NCBI GenBank assembly: GCA_018268995.1
Contig: JAFDVL010000011.1
Span: 113,394-177,393, forward strand
Direction: 5' to 3'
Origin: Acidobacteriota bacterium
Lineage (GTDB): Bacteria; Acidobacteriota; Blastocatellia; RBC074
DNA: 64,000 nucleotides
The notes beneath the pieces are model-generated. The model did no database searches, had not been told where the DNA came from, and was given only the letters and a program-made list of their open reading frames with translations. Positions 6,725 through 15,383 of the stretch are shown here, one piece after another. The first letter of the stretch is position 1; each line of letters starts with the position of its first letter. The position numbers and the translations under genes are program-made.

Positions 6725-9166
6725 TCATTCCCAGCGTAACGCAACCATCGGATCAACTTTGGTCGCGCGTCGCGCTGGAATCCAACAGGCCAGCAAGGCC
6801 ACTGCCGCCAGCAATAAAGCCACGCCGAAAAAGGTAGAGAGGTCGCGCGCATTGAGGCCGAAAAGCAATCCGTCTAACCAGCGTGTGCCTATCAACGCCG
6901 CCGCCAAACCGAGCGCCAAACCTAGAGCGGTGAGAGTGATTCCTTGTCTCAACACGAGGCGCAGTATGTTGGCGGCAGTCGCGCCGAGCGCAATGCGGAT
7001 GCCGAGTTCACGGGTGCGTTGCGCAACGGCGTAAGACATCACGCCGAAAATGCCGATGGCCGCCAACAACAACGCCAGCAGGCCGAAGCTGCCCAATAAC
7101 GTAGCCGCTACGCGCGCGGGAAAGAGCGGCACGGCCATGTGTTCGGTCAGCGTTTTGACGTTGTAAACCGGCAAGGTCGCATCGAGTTGCTGGAACTCGC
7201 GGCGCAGTGCGGCAATCGTTGTGGTGGGATCGCCATTCGTACGCGCTACCAGCGTAGCGAAACCATCGCGCGGCCTCATATTGAAATAGGCGAAGGGCTT
7301 GGTGGCTTCGCTCAAGCTGAAATACTTGCCGTCTTGAATGATGCCGACGACTTCGATCCACGGGCCGCGCGTGCCGTCCAAACTGAAGCGTTTGCCCAGA
7401 GCCGATTGCTCTGGCCAGAAACGGCGTGCGAAGGTTTCGTTGACGAGCGCGACGCGTTGCTGGTTTTCGCTGTCCTGTTCAGTGAAATCGCGGCCTTGCG
7501 CCAACCGCGTCCCCAATGCCGCCAGCAGGCCAGGTGAGGCGACACCGGTCATCGCCATCGGTGCTTCCGCGCCCTGCGCTTCGGGTTGGCCTTCGACCTG
7601 GATGGCTTCGTTGTTGAGGTCGAGACTGAGCGGCACGAAATTAGTCAAACCGGCGGCTTCGATGGCAGGCAAGGCGCGCACGCGCTGCAACAGTTGTTGT
7701 TTGAATTGCCGTATGCGTCCTTCGTCGTATCGCTGTTGCTTCAAATCAAAGGTCATCTCCACCGCACGTTGCGCGACGAACCCCGGATTGATGTGCTGGG
7801 CGTTTTGCAATCCGCGCAAGACCAGTCCCGCACAAATCAACAGCACCAGCGACAACGCGACTTGCGCCACTACCAGACTGTTGCGTAACCACGAACGGCG
7901 AAAGCCCTGCATCTTCATTTCGTCTTTCAACGCCGGAACCAAATCGGGTTTAGTCGCCTGCCACGCGGGCAATAATCCGAACACCACGCCGGTCAGCAAG
8001 GCCAGCAAGCCGGTGAACAGCAACACGCCGAGGTCGAGGCGCAGCGCGATCATCAGCGGTATTGCGACCGGCGGCTTGAACGCGGCCACCGCATCAATCA
8101 ACCACGAGGCCAGCAACAACCCCAGAGCGCCGCCGATGACGGATAACATCACGCTTTCGGTGAGCAGTTGCCGCATCAGTCGCGTGCGGCTTGCGCCCAA
8201 GGCCAGTCGCACGGCAATCTCTTTGCGCCTTTCGGTGGCGCGCGCCAGCAATAGATTTGCCAGATTGGTGCAAGCCAGGAGCAAGACCAATCCGACGACG
8301 GCGGTCAGTACGCCCGCGAAACCCATCAATGGCCCGCGCATAAACGTGCCGAATAAGCCCGGCGGCGACAGCGCAATCGTGAGACCTTCGTTGTCGGCAG
8401 GATATTCGCGCGCAAGTTGTGCGGCGATGTTTTTGAGCGCGGCTTCGGCCTGCGGCAGCGTGACGCCGGGTTTGAGGCGGCCTTGCACAAAGAAGTTTGC
8501 CGTGTCGCGGGCGTTCAAATAATCGCGCCCCGGTTCGATGCTCGTCAGCATCATCGCAGGGAACCACATCTCGACTTTGAAACTGACTTCAGTGCCGTAA
8601 AAGCCCGGCGGCGCAACACCGATAATCGTGAAGCTGTGACCGTTGATGAGCGCCTGCTTGCCGACAATCGCCGCATCCGCGCCGAAGCGTTGCTGCCAGC
8701 ATTCGTGCGTAATCACGGCGACCGGATGCGCGCCCGGCATGAGATCGTCTTGCGGCGTGAAGAACCGTCCGAGTCGCGGCTGGACGCCCAGCAACTCGAA
8801 ATAATTGCCCGTCACGAGATAGCTCCACACCCGCGAATTTTCGCCCTGGTGGCTCAGCCCGACGGCGGTATTCCGATAGGCCAGCAATCCCGCCAACACG
8901 TCGTTGCGGTCACGCAGATCGCGGTAATTCGGAATGGAAAAGGTCGGGAAGTCGCGCGAGCCGTCGAGCGCTGCGCTGTTGAGCGCCACCATTCGTTCGG
9001 GTTCCATCACCGGCAACGAGCGCAAAAACAGCGCATTGACCAGACTGAAAATCGCCGTATTCGCGCCAATGCCCAGGCTGAGCGACAACAGCGCAATCAA
9101 GGTAAAGCCGGGCCGCTTCCATAACATTCGCACGCCATAACGCAGGTCTTGCCATAAGTGAGTCAT
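6725..9166 (-). CDS. ADOP/MacB-type ABC transporter permease
   Basis: An 813-residue membrane protein of the duplicated orphan permease type. It has an N-terminal helix after the RYGVRMLWKRPGFTLIALLSL signature, a MacB periplasmic domain (~25-240), a first FtsX domain (~270-400, containing the ACTNLANLLLARATERRKE motif), a second periplasmic region (~430-670) and a second FtsX domain (~690-805, with RTRELGIRIALGA). The start at 9166 has a strong GAGGTG ribosome site and removes 18 doubtful residues upstream. No ATP-binding subunit is encoded next to it, which is usual for the family. Its substrate is unknown; export of a peptide or small toxic molecule is the usual inference. Confidence 0.9.
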   Translation of the reverse strand: MTHLWQDLRYGVRMLWKRPGFTLIALLSLSLGIGANTAIFSLVNALFLRSLPVMEPERMVALNSAALDGSRDFPTFSIPNYRDLRDRNDVLAGLLAYRNTAVGLSHQGENSRVWSYLVTGNYFELLGVQPRLGRFFTPQDDLMPGAHPVAVITHECWQQRFGADAAIVGKQALINGHSFTIIGVAPPGFYGTEVSFKVEMWFPAMMLTSIEPGRDYLNARDTANFFVQGRLKPGVTLPQAEAALKNIAAQLAREYPADNEGLTIALSPPGLFGTFMRGPLMGFAGVLTAVVGLVLLLACTNLANLLLARATERRKEIAVRLALGASRTRLMRQLLTESVMLSVIGGALGLLLASWLIDAVAAFKPPVAIPLMIALRLDLGVLLFTGLLALLTGVVFGLLPAWQATKPDLVPALKDEMKMQGFRRSWLRNSLVVAQVALSLVLLICAGLVLRGLQNAQHINPGFVAQRAVEMTFDLKQQRYDEGRIRQFKQQLLQRVRALPAIEAAGLTNFVPLSLDLNNEAIQVEGQPEAQGAEAPMAMTGVASPGLLAALGTRLAQGRDFTEQDSENQQRVALVNETFARRFWPEQSALGKRFSLDGTRGPWIEVVGIIQDGKYFSLSEATKPFAYFNMRPRDGFATLVARTNGDPTTTIAALRREFQQLDATLPVYNVKTLTEHMAVPLFPARVAATLLGSFGLLALLLAAIGIFGVMSYAVAQRTRELGIRIALGATAANILRLVLRQGITLTALGLALGLAAALIGTRWLDGLLFGLNARDLSTFFGVALLLAAVALLACWIPARRATKVDPMVALRWE

Positions 9167-9335
9167 ACGATCACCTCTTTCCTCACTCGTGAGAACCAAA
9201 CGCCGTGCCACACCAGGCAACGGGTAAGTCCTTTATTCAAGGAAGGGGAAACGCATCAGGTTCGTCGCAGTCCTCACTGGAATGTTCGGATATGGGAATG
9301 CTCATTCCCGAAACTGAAACGGCTTGGCCGGATAA

Positions 9336-11750
9336 TCAAGGCACAGCCCGGCTCATTCGCCGCAATTGCTCCAGCGTGGCGCGCGCTTCTTGATCTTGCG
9401 GCGCGAGGGCTACGAGTTTCTCCGCATACCGGAGCGCCGACGGGAGGTTGCCGCGATCACGCTCGAACGTGAGCAGTGCAATCAGGGTCTCGCGGTCAAG
9501 CGGATGACGTTGATGCGTCTGCTCCAGCGTGCGGAGCGCGCCGACCAGATCGCCGCTCTCGTGCAGCGCGAGGCCGTAGGCATAACCATAACGAGCCACG
9601 CCCGGCTGGAGCGAAGCCGCTTGGCGAAAATAATCCAGCGCGTCTTTGCGCTGTCCTCGTCGCACCAGCAGCAAGCCGAGAGAATAGACCGCCTGCGCGC
9701 TGTCGGGCGCAAGGGCCATGGCTTGCCGCAGCAGTTGCTCGCCCTCGCCATCGCGGTTCAGGCTACGATAAAGATCAGCCAGATTGATTAGCCCGGGAAC
9801 AAAGCGTGGCTCAAGACGCAGCGCGGTCTTGAGCGATTGTTCGGCCTCATCCAAACGGCCCGTTCGGACGTGCAGCAAACTCAAATTCAAATGCGCATCG
9901 GGGCGCTCGGCGGTCGTCATTTCTGCCGCCACCAGTTCAGCGATGGCACGCTTCAGGTCTTCCCGTTGCTGTGCTGACAGCGACTCCGGCGGCGTCCCGG
10001 CCAGCCCGCGCGCCGCTTCAATGCGCACGCTGCGCACGGGATCGCGTAGCAGGTCTGCAACCAACGGCCAGCGCCCTTCGGGTTGCATCAGTTCCAGCGC
10101 GCGTAACGCGGCAGTCCGCACCAATGCCTCTTCATCTTTCAGTCCGTTCTGAACCGAAAAGAGCGATGCTTGAGCCGGGTAATCGGGCAGCAACGAAAGC
10201 GCGGTGGCGCGGACGATAGCTGACATCTGGCGATCATTGGCCAGGGCAATCAATCCCTTTTCTGCTTCGGGCAGCCCGCGCCGTCCGGCATCAATGGCAG
10301 CTCCATAATGCGCCTCCTGGCGACGATTCGGCCCATACCAGCGCGCTACTGCATCAGCGGCCCACTGCGCCGCTTTGTCCTTGTGGCATTGGGTGCAGGC
10401 GTTCGGCGTGCCATAGGAAACCGAGAGATCGGGGCGCGGCACGCGGAAGCTATGATCGCGCCGCACATCAACTCCCATGTAAGTCTTCGTCGGCATGTGG
10501 CAGTTGACACAAAGCGCAGCTTCGGTGGCAGGCTGATGACGATGATGCTCAGCCGTGTCGAACTTCTCGGCCTGATGGCATTTGGTGCAGGTTGTATTCA
10601 ACGGCGTGCGCAGCAGCTTCACGCTGTGCGGGTTGTGACAGTCTGAACAGGTAACGCCCGCGCGATACATTTTGCTTTGCGTAAACGAGCCGTACTCATA
10701 AACCTCATCCAGAATTTGGCCGTCAGCGTGATAGAGGCCATTGTCGAGCAGGGTTGGCACGTAGCGGTCAAGGAATGTCCGACCAGGTTCGGACGGGCTA
10801 ATGATGGGGCGACGGCGCGCGTGACACGGCGCGCAGGTTTCGACCTCAACCGGCAACCGGGGCGCTCCCGTCCAATGCGCTGTGCCTTTCGCCGCATCGC
10901 TGATTTCCCAATTGCCATTGCCCGCGCCGCGAAAATTAACGAGCAAACCTTTGGTCTGATCCTCCGCACTTTTGTTCCCGGCTTTCCACGCCTCCGCCCA
11001 GGTCACGTGCGCGGAGCCGGGGCCGTGACACGCCTCACAGGAAACGTTTAGTTCCGACCAGGTCGTCGCATAACTGTCTTTGACCAAATCATAGTTCTTT
11101 TGCAGATTCGTCGAATGACACTCCGCGCACATGTAATTCCAGTTTTGATTCCGGCCTGTCCAGTGCAGCGGGTCGTCATGCTTGATCTTTTCATCGGGGT
11201 AAAGATGAAACCAACGCTGACCGCCTTCGCGCGCAGGCCGTGCATCCCAGGCGATGCTCAAGGCTTGCAGCCGCCCATTGGGAAACGCGATCAAATACTG
11301 TTGCAGCGGACGCACGCCGAACACGTGCGCGATCTCGTAATCGTGCAATTTACCGTCCGGCCCATCCGTGCGCGCGAAGAACTTGCCGTCTCGTTTGTAG
11401 AAGGTCGAAGTCACACCCGCGTAAATAAACTGCGCCTCGTTGAAATCGCCCAGCACCGTTTGATCGTTCACAACCTGCATCGCCAGCGCGTGATCCGAGC
11501 CGCGCCATTGTTCCGCTTCGGTCTGATGGCAGGCGGCGCAAGCGTTCTGACCGACGTATTGCGCCGCTGGTATTGTTATTGAGACTGCGCGCTCGCGCCC
11601 GGTCTGCTTGTAAAGCAAGAGGCCGGCCACTGCCATGAGCGTGACGAGGGCGCAAGCAATCAGGCGACGGCGTTTGGTCTTTGATGGGATGGTGTTACTT
11701 TTAGCAGTAGCTTGCTGCGAGTGGTTCGTTTTTATTTTTTTTCGCGGCAA
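9336..11750 (-). CDS. Membrane-anchored octaheme cytochrome c with HEAT-like and TPR repeats
   Basis: An 804-residue protein with an N-terminal signal anchor (~29-47) and eight CXXCH haem sites: CAACH 71-75, CAECH 208-212, CEACH 238-242, CAPCH 306-310, CSDCH 368-372, CTKCH 388-392, CVNCH 414-418 and CTQCH 452-456. HEAT-like repeats follow (~510-600), then about five TPRs (~610-790). The haem part belongs to the broad multihaem cytochrome c552/NrfA-like class, but assignment as a nitrite reductase is not supported by sequence alone. It starts with TTG, with its AGGAG site inside the end of norB; the 4-nt gap implies translational coupling to the NO reductase. It may pass electrons to NOR or reduce another nitrogen oxide. 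Confidence 0.85.
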   Translation of the reverse strand: MPRKKIKTNHSQQATAKSNTIPSKTKRRRLIACALVTLMAVAGLLLYKQTGRERAVSITIPAAQYVGQNACAACHQTEAEQWRGSDHALAMQVVNDQTVLGDFNEAQFIYAGVTSTFYKRDGKFFARTDGPDGKLHDYEIAHVFGVRPLQQYLIAFPNGRLQALSIAWDARPAREGGQRWFHLYPDEKIKHDDPLHWTGRNQNWNYMCAECHSTNLQKNYDLVKDSYATTWSELNVSCEACHGPGSAHVTWAEAWKAGNKSAEDQTKGLLVNFRGAGNGNWEISDAAKGTAHWTGAPRLPVEVETCAPCHARRRPIISPSEPGRTFLDRYVPTLLDNGLYHADGQILDEVYEYGSFTQSKMYRAGVTCSDCHNPHSVKLLRTPLNTTCTKCHQAEKFDTAEHHRHQPATEAALCVNCHMPTKTYMGVDVRRDHSFRVPRPDLSVSYGTPNACTQCHKDKAAQWAADAVARWYGPNRRQEAHYGAAIDAGRRGLPEAEKGLIALANDRQMSAIVRATALSLLPDYPAQASLFSVQNGLKDEEALVRTAALRALELMQPEGRWPLVADLLRDPVRSVRIEAARGLAGTPPESLSAQQREDLKRAIAELVAAEMTTAERPDAHLNLSLLHVRTGRLDEAEQSLKTALRLEPRFVPGLINLADLYRSLNRDGEGEQLLRQAMALAPDSAQAVYSLGLLLVRRGQRKDALDYFRQAASLQPGVARYGYAYGLALHESGDLVGALRTLEQTHQRHPLDRETLIALLTFERDRGNLPSALRYAEKLVALAPQDQEARATLEQLRRMSRAVP

Positions 11751-11754
11751 TGGT

Positions 11755-14079
11755 TCAATCTCCTGCGGCCTGTTGTTCGATGACGTGAGGCGTAATCAGC
11801 GACTCTTGTTCAATGGATGACGCCGCTGACTTGAGCCTGCGCCACCGTGAAAGCATAAACCAGACTATCGGCACGACGCCACCCAGCGTGAACCATACGC
11901 CGCCGACGGCGCGCAGCCAGGTCAGGGTTTGGAACGGCGCGCTGCGAATGAACTCCTGTGAGCGCGCGTACCACAAGCCGTGATCCAGTGTTTGCAGAAA
12001 TTGCCACACGCCCGCCGGGAACAGATCGAGCACGACCATCAACGCCAAACCGAAGTTCAGCGACCAGAATGAACAACGCACCAAGCGCGCTGACCAACTT
12101 TCTACGTTGAGCAAATACCGGCTGCAAAACAGCACTGCCGCTAGCGAGAGATTGCCATACACGCCCATCAGCGCCGCGTGCCCGTGATTGACCGTCAAAT
12201 ACGTGCCGTGCTCGTAGTAGTTCACAATCGGCAAATTGATAATCAAGCCGAAAACGCCCGCGCCCATAAAATTCCAGAAGTTGACCGCCAACAAAAACAG
12301 AAACGCTTCGGATTGCCCGAACAGTGCGCGTGTTCCGTTGGCGCGATTCGCTTCGCGCACCGCTGCATCAGGCATCTGCCGCAAGCGCCACGCTTCGAGC
12401 GTCAACAGAATCAGCGGCACGACTTGCAGCGTCGAAAAGATGCTGCCAATCGCCAGCGTCATCACCGGCTTCGCGTTCCAATAGAAGTTGTGCGAGATGC
12501 CGAGAATGCCGGAACCGAGAAATAACAGCGTTGCCAGATAGACTACACGCGCCGCGCTCTGCTGACTTGCCAATCCCATCAGGTACATGAAATACGCGAC
12601 GATCACGGTGGTGAAGACTTCAAAGAACGCTTCGACCCACATGTGAATCACCGCCCAGCGCCAAAAATCCGCGATCACAAAATTGGTCTGCGGCCCAGCG
12701 ACAAAGCCCGCGATGAAGAGCAAGAGAATCGAGAGCACCGCATAAAGCATCCAGTACGGCAGCGACCACGGCTCGCGTCCGCGCAACGCCGGTCGGACGC
12801 CGCGCCACATAATCACGGCCCAAAGCGCAAACGCGCCGAAGAGCAAAACCTGCCACAAGCGACCTAGCTCGACAAACTCCCAGCCCTGATTGCCCAGCCA
12901 GCGCCACCATTCACCGAGCATTCCTTTCGGGCCGAGCAATACGCCCGCCGAACTGCCCGCGACAATGATGACCAGCAAAGCAAAGAGCGCATTCGTCAGC
13001 GCCAGTTGTCCTTTTGGTTGCTCACGTGTAATCAGCGGCAGCACAAAAATCGCCGCGCCGATCCAGCACGCCGAAATCCACAGCAACGCGATCTGCACGT
13101 GCCAACCGCGCGTGATCGTGATCGGCAGCCAGGTCGAAATGTCCACGCCGAAGAACGTCGTGAAGCGCAGAAAATCGTGAATCGTCAAAACGCCCGCCAA
13201 CACTTGCACGAGAAAAAGCACGGCGGCGACGGCAAAGAATTTGTACGTCGCGCGTTGCAACGTCGTCGGTGTGAAGCCCGCGATGCCTTCAATTGTGATG
13301 ATCGGATGCGCGCGATCTGCGCCATTGAAGCCGATCCATTTGTCCGCACGCCCATAAACAAAGAGCACGCCGCCCAGCGCAAGGATCAACCCGAACAAGC
13401 CGAAAACGCTCCAGAACGTCACCGATGCGCTCGGCAAATTGCCCGCTGCAACATCGTACGGCCAATTGTGCGTGAAGCTGTAATCTTTGCCCGGACGCTC
13501 TGCGCCGCAAACCCACGCGCCCCAGTAAAAGAACGCTGCGAGCTGTTGCAACTCCGTCGCGTCGGTGATGTACGCCACAGGCTGGAACGCTTCGCTGTGC
13601 TGGCCTTGAAACACGCTCGCGTAATATTTGACCAACTCACGATAAGCGTGCGTCTGCCCCTCGCTGAGCCGCGTCGCGCCAGTCGCCGCATCGTAGCGAT
13701 TGGCTTTGATCTCCTGCTTGACTCTGGCTTGAATCGCGGCGCGTTCGTGCGGCGTTGGCTCTTGTTGCTTCGTCGTGCGCCATTGCTCGGCGTAATGCTC
13801 TTCCATCGTGACGGCGATGCGATGCAACGCTTCGGCGGTGAAGTCCGGCCCGCGACTTGCGCCGTCGCCGAACATACTGCCGTAATCCATCAAGGCATAT
13901 TTCTGAAAGACGCTTTGACCTTCCAGAATGGCGGCGTGCGGGATGAGCACTTCGCCCGTCGGAGAGACAAAATTCGGAATCGGCGGAGCGTCCTGATAGG
14001 TGCGAATGCCCATCAACATCACGCCCGTTACGCCGACGATTAAGACGAACAACAGCGGTTGCCACCAATTCTTCTTCAT
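11755..14079 (-). CDS. norB: Quinol-dependent nitric oxide reductase (qNOR)
   Basis: A 774-residue integral membrane protein, the usual length of a single-subunit qNOR, which reduces 2 NO to N2O with quinol electrons. The N-terminal periplasmic extension is present (IPHAAILEGQSVFQKYALMDYGSMFGDGA). The catalytic part has the haem-copper-oxidase fold with about 12 helices and conserved His segments such as WVEAFFEVFTTVIVAYFMYL and NHGHAALMGVYGNL. The start has a perfect AGGAGG. A regulon motif at 14170-14196 lies about 90 nt upstream, consistent with NO or nitrate control. It is followed in operon by the octaheme cytochrome. Confidence 0.95.
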   Translation of the reverse strand: MKKNWWQPLLFVLIVGVTGVMLMGIRTYQDAPPIPNFVSPTGEVLIPHAAILEGQSVFQKYALMDYGSMFGDGASRGPDFTAEALHRIAVTMEEHYAEQWRTTKQQEPTPHERAAIQARVKQEIKANRYDAATGATRLSEGQTHAYRELVKYYASVFQGQHSEAFQPVAYITDATELQQLAAFFYWGAWVCGAERPGKDYSFTHNWPYDVAAGNLPSASVTFWSVFGLFGLILALGGVLFVYGRADKWIGFNGADRAHPIITIEGIAGFTPTTLQRATYKFFAVAAVLFLVQVLAGVLTIHDFLRFTTFFGVDISTWLPITITRGWHVQIALLWISACWIGAAIFVLPLITREQPKGQLALTNALFALLVIIVAGSSAGVLLGPKGMLGEWWRWLGNQGWEFVELGRLWQVLLFGAFALWAVIMWRGVRPALRGREPWSLPYWMLYAVLSILLLFIAGFVAGPQTNFVIADFWRWAVIHMWVEAFFEVFTTVIVAYFMYLMGLASQQSAARVVYLATLLFLGSGILGISHNFYWNAKPVMTLAIGSIFSTLQVVPLILLTLEAWRLRQMPDAAVREANRANGTRALFGQSEAFLFLLAVNFWNFMGAGVFGLIINLPIVNYYEHGTYLTVNHGHAALMGVYGNLSLAAVLFCSRYLLNVESWSARLVRCSFWSLNFGLALMVVLDLFPAGVWQFLQTLDHGLWYARSQEFIRSAPFQTLTWLRAVGGVWFTLGGVVPIVWFMLSRWRRLKSAASSIEQESLITPHVIEQQAAGD

Positions 14080-14169
14080 TTCTGAACCTCCTGAGCAAGA
14101 AACAAAAATATGGAGTCTTCGGGCTTTTCATAAGACTGATGCCGCCGTGCAAAGGTCGTAATTTCTGGT

Positions 14170-14196
14170 TGATGAACCCCCATCATTTTTCTAATG
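14170..14196 (-). promoter_or_regulatory. Triple half-site operator upstream of norB
   Basis: Three half-sites at exact 11-bp spacing on the + strand: TGATG (14170), CATCA (14181), TAATG (14192). Read on the minus strand the core is CATTAGAAAAATGATG. The same arrangement occurs at 28213-28239, 43781-43818 and 59491-59517. It sits 91-117 bp upstream of norB. Probably the binding site of an NO- or nitrate-responsive regulator. Confidence 0.7.
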
Positions 14197-14410
14197 AAAG
14201 CTGCCAACCAGCCACATCGTGGATGCTTCTCAGGCAAGGCAGGAGCGGCTGTTGTTACTGCAATATCCATCCACAACCAGTGCGGGTGCGCCAACATCGA
14301 GCCGATGATCCGCGATTTTATTGTCACCCGGACGGAGATCGAGTCCTTCGCTTAACGGCAAACGAAACGGCAGTGTGCGCTCAATACTCGCGCAAGCGAA
14401 AACACTCGGC

Positions 14411-14466
14411 CTGTGTTGACACACAGCAGCAAGCGGCGTAAGGTTGGTGGCCTACTGGTCAGGCCA
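14411..14466. promoter_or_regulatory. Two palindromes upstream of a FadR-type regulator
   Basis: CTGTGT-TGAC-ACACAG (14411-14426) and TGGCCT-N7-AGGCCA (14448-14466) lie 30-85 bp before the GntR/FadR gene at 14496. FadR-family proteins usually bind short palindromes of this size near their own promoter, so autoregulation is likely; which palindrome is the operator cannot be told. Confidence 0.35.
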
Positions 14467-14495
14467 GCAGTTCAGTAGATCAGCAGGAGAGCAAT

Positions 14496-15236
14496 ATGTA
14501 TCAGCGCGTAATCAGGCAACCGCAAATGTATGAGGAGGTCGCCCGGCAGATCGAAGCCGCCATTCTGAATGAGCAGCATCGTCCGGGCGATCAATTGCCG
14601 TCAGAGCGTGAACTGATCGGGCGTTTGGGCGTGAGCCGCGCGGTGATCCGCGAATCGCTCAAGGTGCTGGCCGAGAAAGGCTTGATCGAGGTCAAGCCGG
14701 GCAAGGGCGCATTTGTCCGCGAGCCGGAATCGGCCTCGGCGGCCAGCGCCTTGAAGCTTTATTTGCGGCGGCAACGCAACGGCAGCTTTTCGCAAAATCT
14801 GGTCGAAGTGCGCGAGATGATCGAAGAGCAGGCCGCCAGTCTGGCCGCCACGCGGGCGACGGCGGAAGACATCGCCAAGCTGGAAGCGGCGCTGGCCGAG
14901 ATGGAAGCGGAAAAGGAAAACGCCGCGCGGTTTGCTCAAGCTGATCTGCGGTTTCACCTGTTGCTGGCCGAAGCCACGCGCAACGAACTGTTCCCGTTAT
15001 TGCTCCATCCGGTGACGGATTTATTGCTCGATCTGATGGCACAGCTTTCTACCGCGCCGACAGCGCCGGAGCAGGCGCTCTGGCATCATCGGCAAATTCT
15101 CCGGCATATCAAAAGCGGCGCAGCGGCGCAGGCGCGGCAGGCCATGCACTCGCACTTGTCGCAGTTCGCCAAGCGGCTGAAGAAGTATCAGGCCGCGCAA
15201 CGACCAATAAACATTAACGGTAAGAACTCCGAATAG
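14496..15236 (+). CDS. GntR-family (FadR subfamily) transcription regulator
   Basis: A 246-residue protein. Residues ~10-80 are a GntR winged helix (PGDQLPSERELIGRLGVSRAVIRESLKVLAEKGLIEVKPGKGAFV). Residues ~100-230 form an FCD ligand-binding domain, with a metal-site-like DLRFHLLLAEATRN segment and HHRQILRHI. The start has AGGAG at 7 nt. It precedes and points towards the TonB receptor, GH2 and SnoaL genes, so it probably controls that locus in response to an organic-acid or sugar-acid ligand; the ligand is unknown. Confidence 0.88.
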   Translation: MYQRVIRQPQMYEEVARQIEAAILNEQHRPGDQLPSERELIGRLGVSRAVIRESLKVLAEKGLIEVKPGKGAFVREPESASAASALKLYLRRQRNGSFSQNLVEVREMIEEQAASLAATRATAEDIAKLEAALAEMEAEKENAARFAQADLRFHLLLAEATRNELFPLLLHPVTDLLLDLMAQLSTAPTAPEQALWHHRQILRHIKSGAAAQARQAMHSHLSQFAKRLKKYQAAQRPININGKNSE

Positions 15237-15383
15237 ACGAGACCGGAAACCGCGGGACGGGAAAAGACCTGCCAACCAGCCGCCCCTACTTTCCTGTCCT
15301 ACATTTTCCTGCCGAGTATTTATTTTGGCGCAGCGGAGGCCCCGCGGTTGCGCCTGTCAGCTAAATTAACCAGGGAGGGTTAT

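Noticed and set aside
9336..11750. Naming the octaheme protein NrfA
   Set aside because: It has eight CXXCH sites plus HEAT/TPR repeats and lacks the CXXCK active-site haem motif of typical NrfA.
14160..14200. FNR/DNR box (TTGAT-N4-ATCAA) upstream of norB
   Set aside because: No such box is present; the conserved signal is TRATG-N6-CATCA with different half-sites and spacing.
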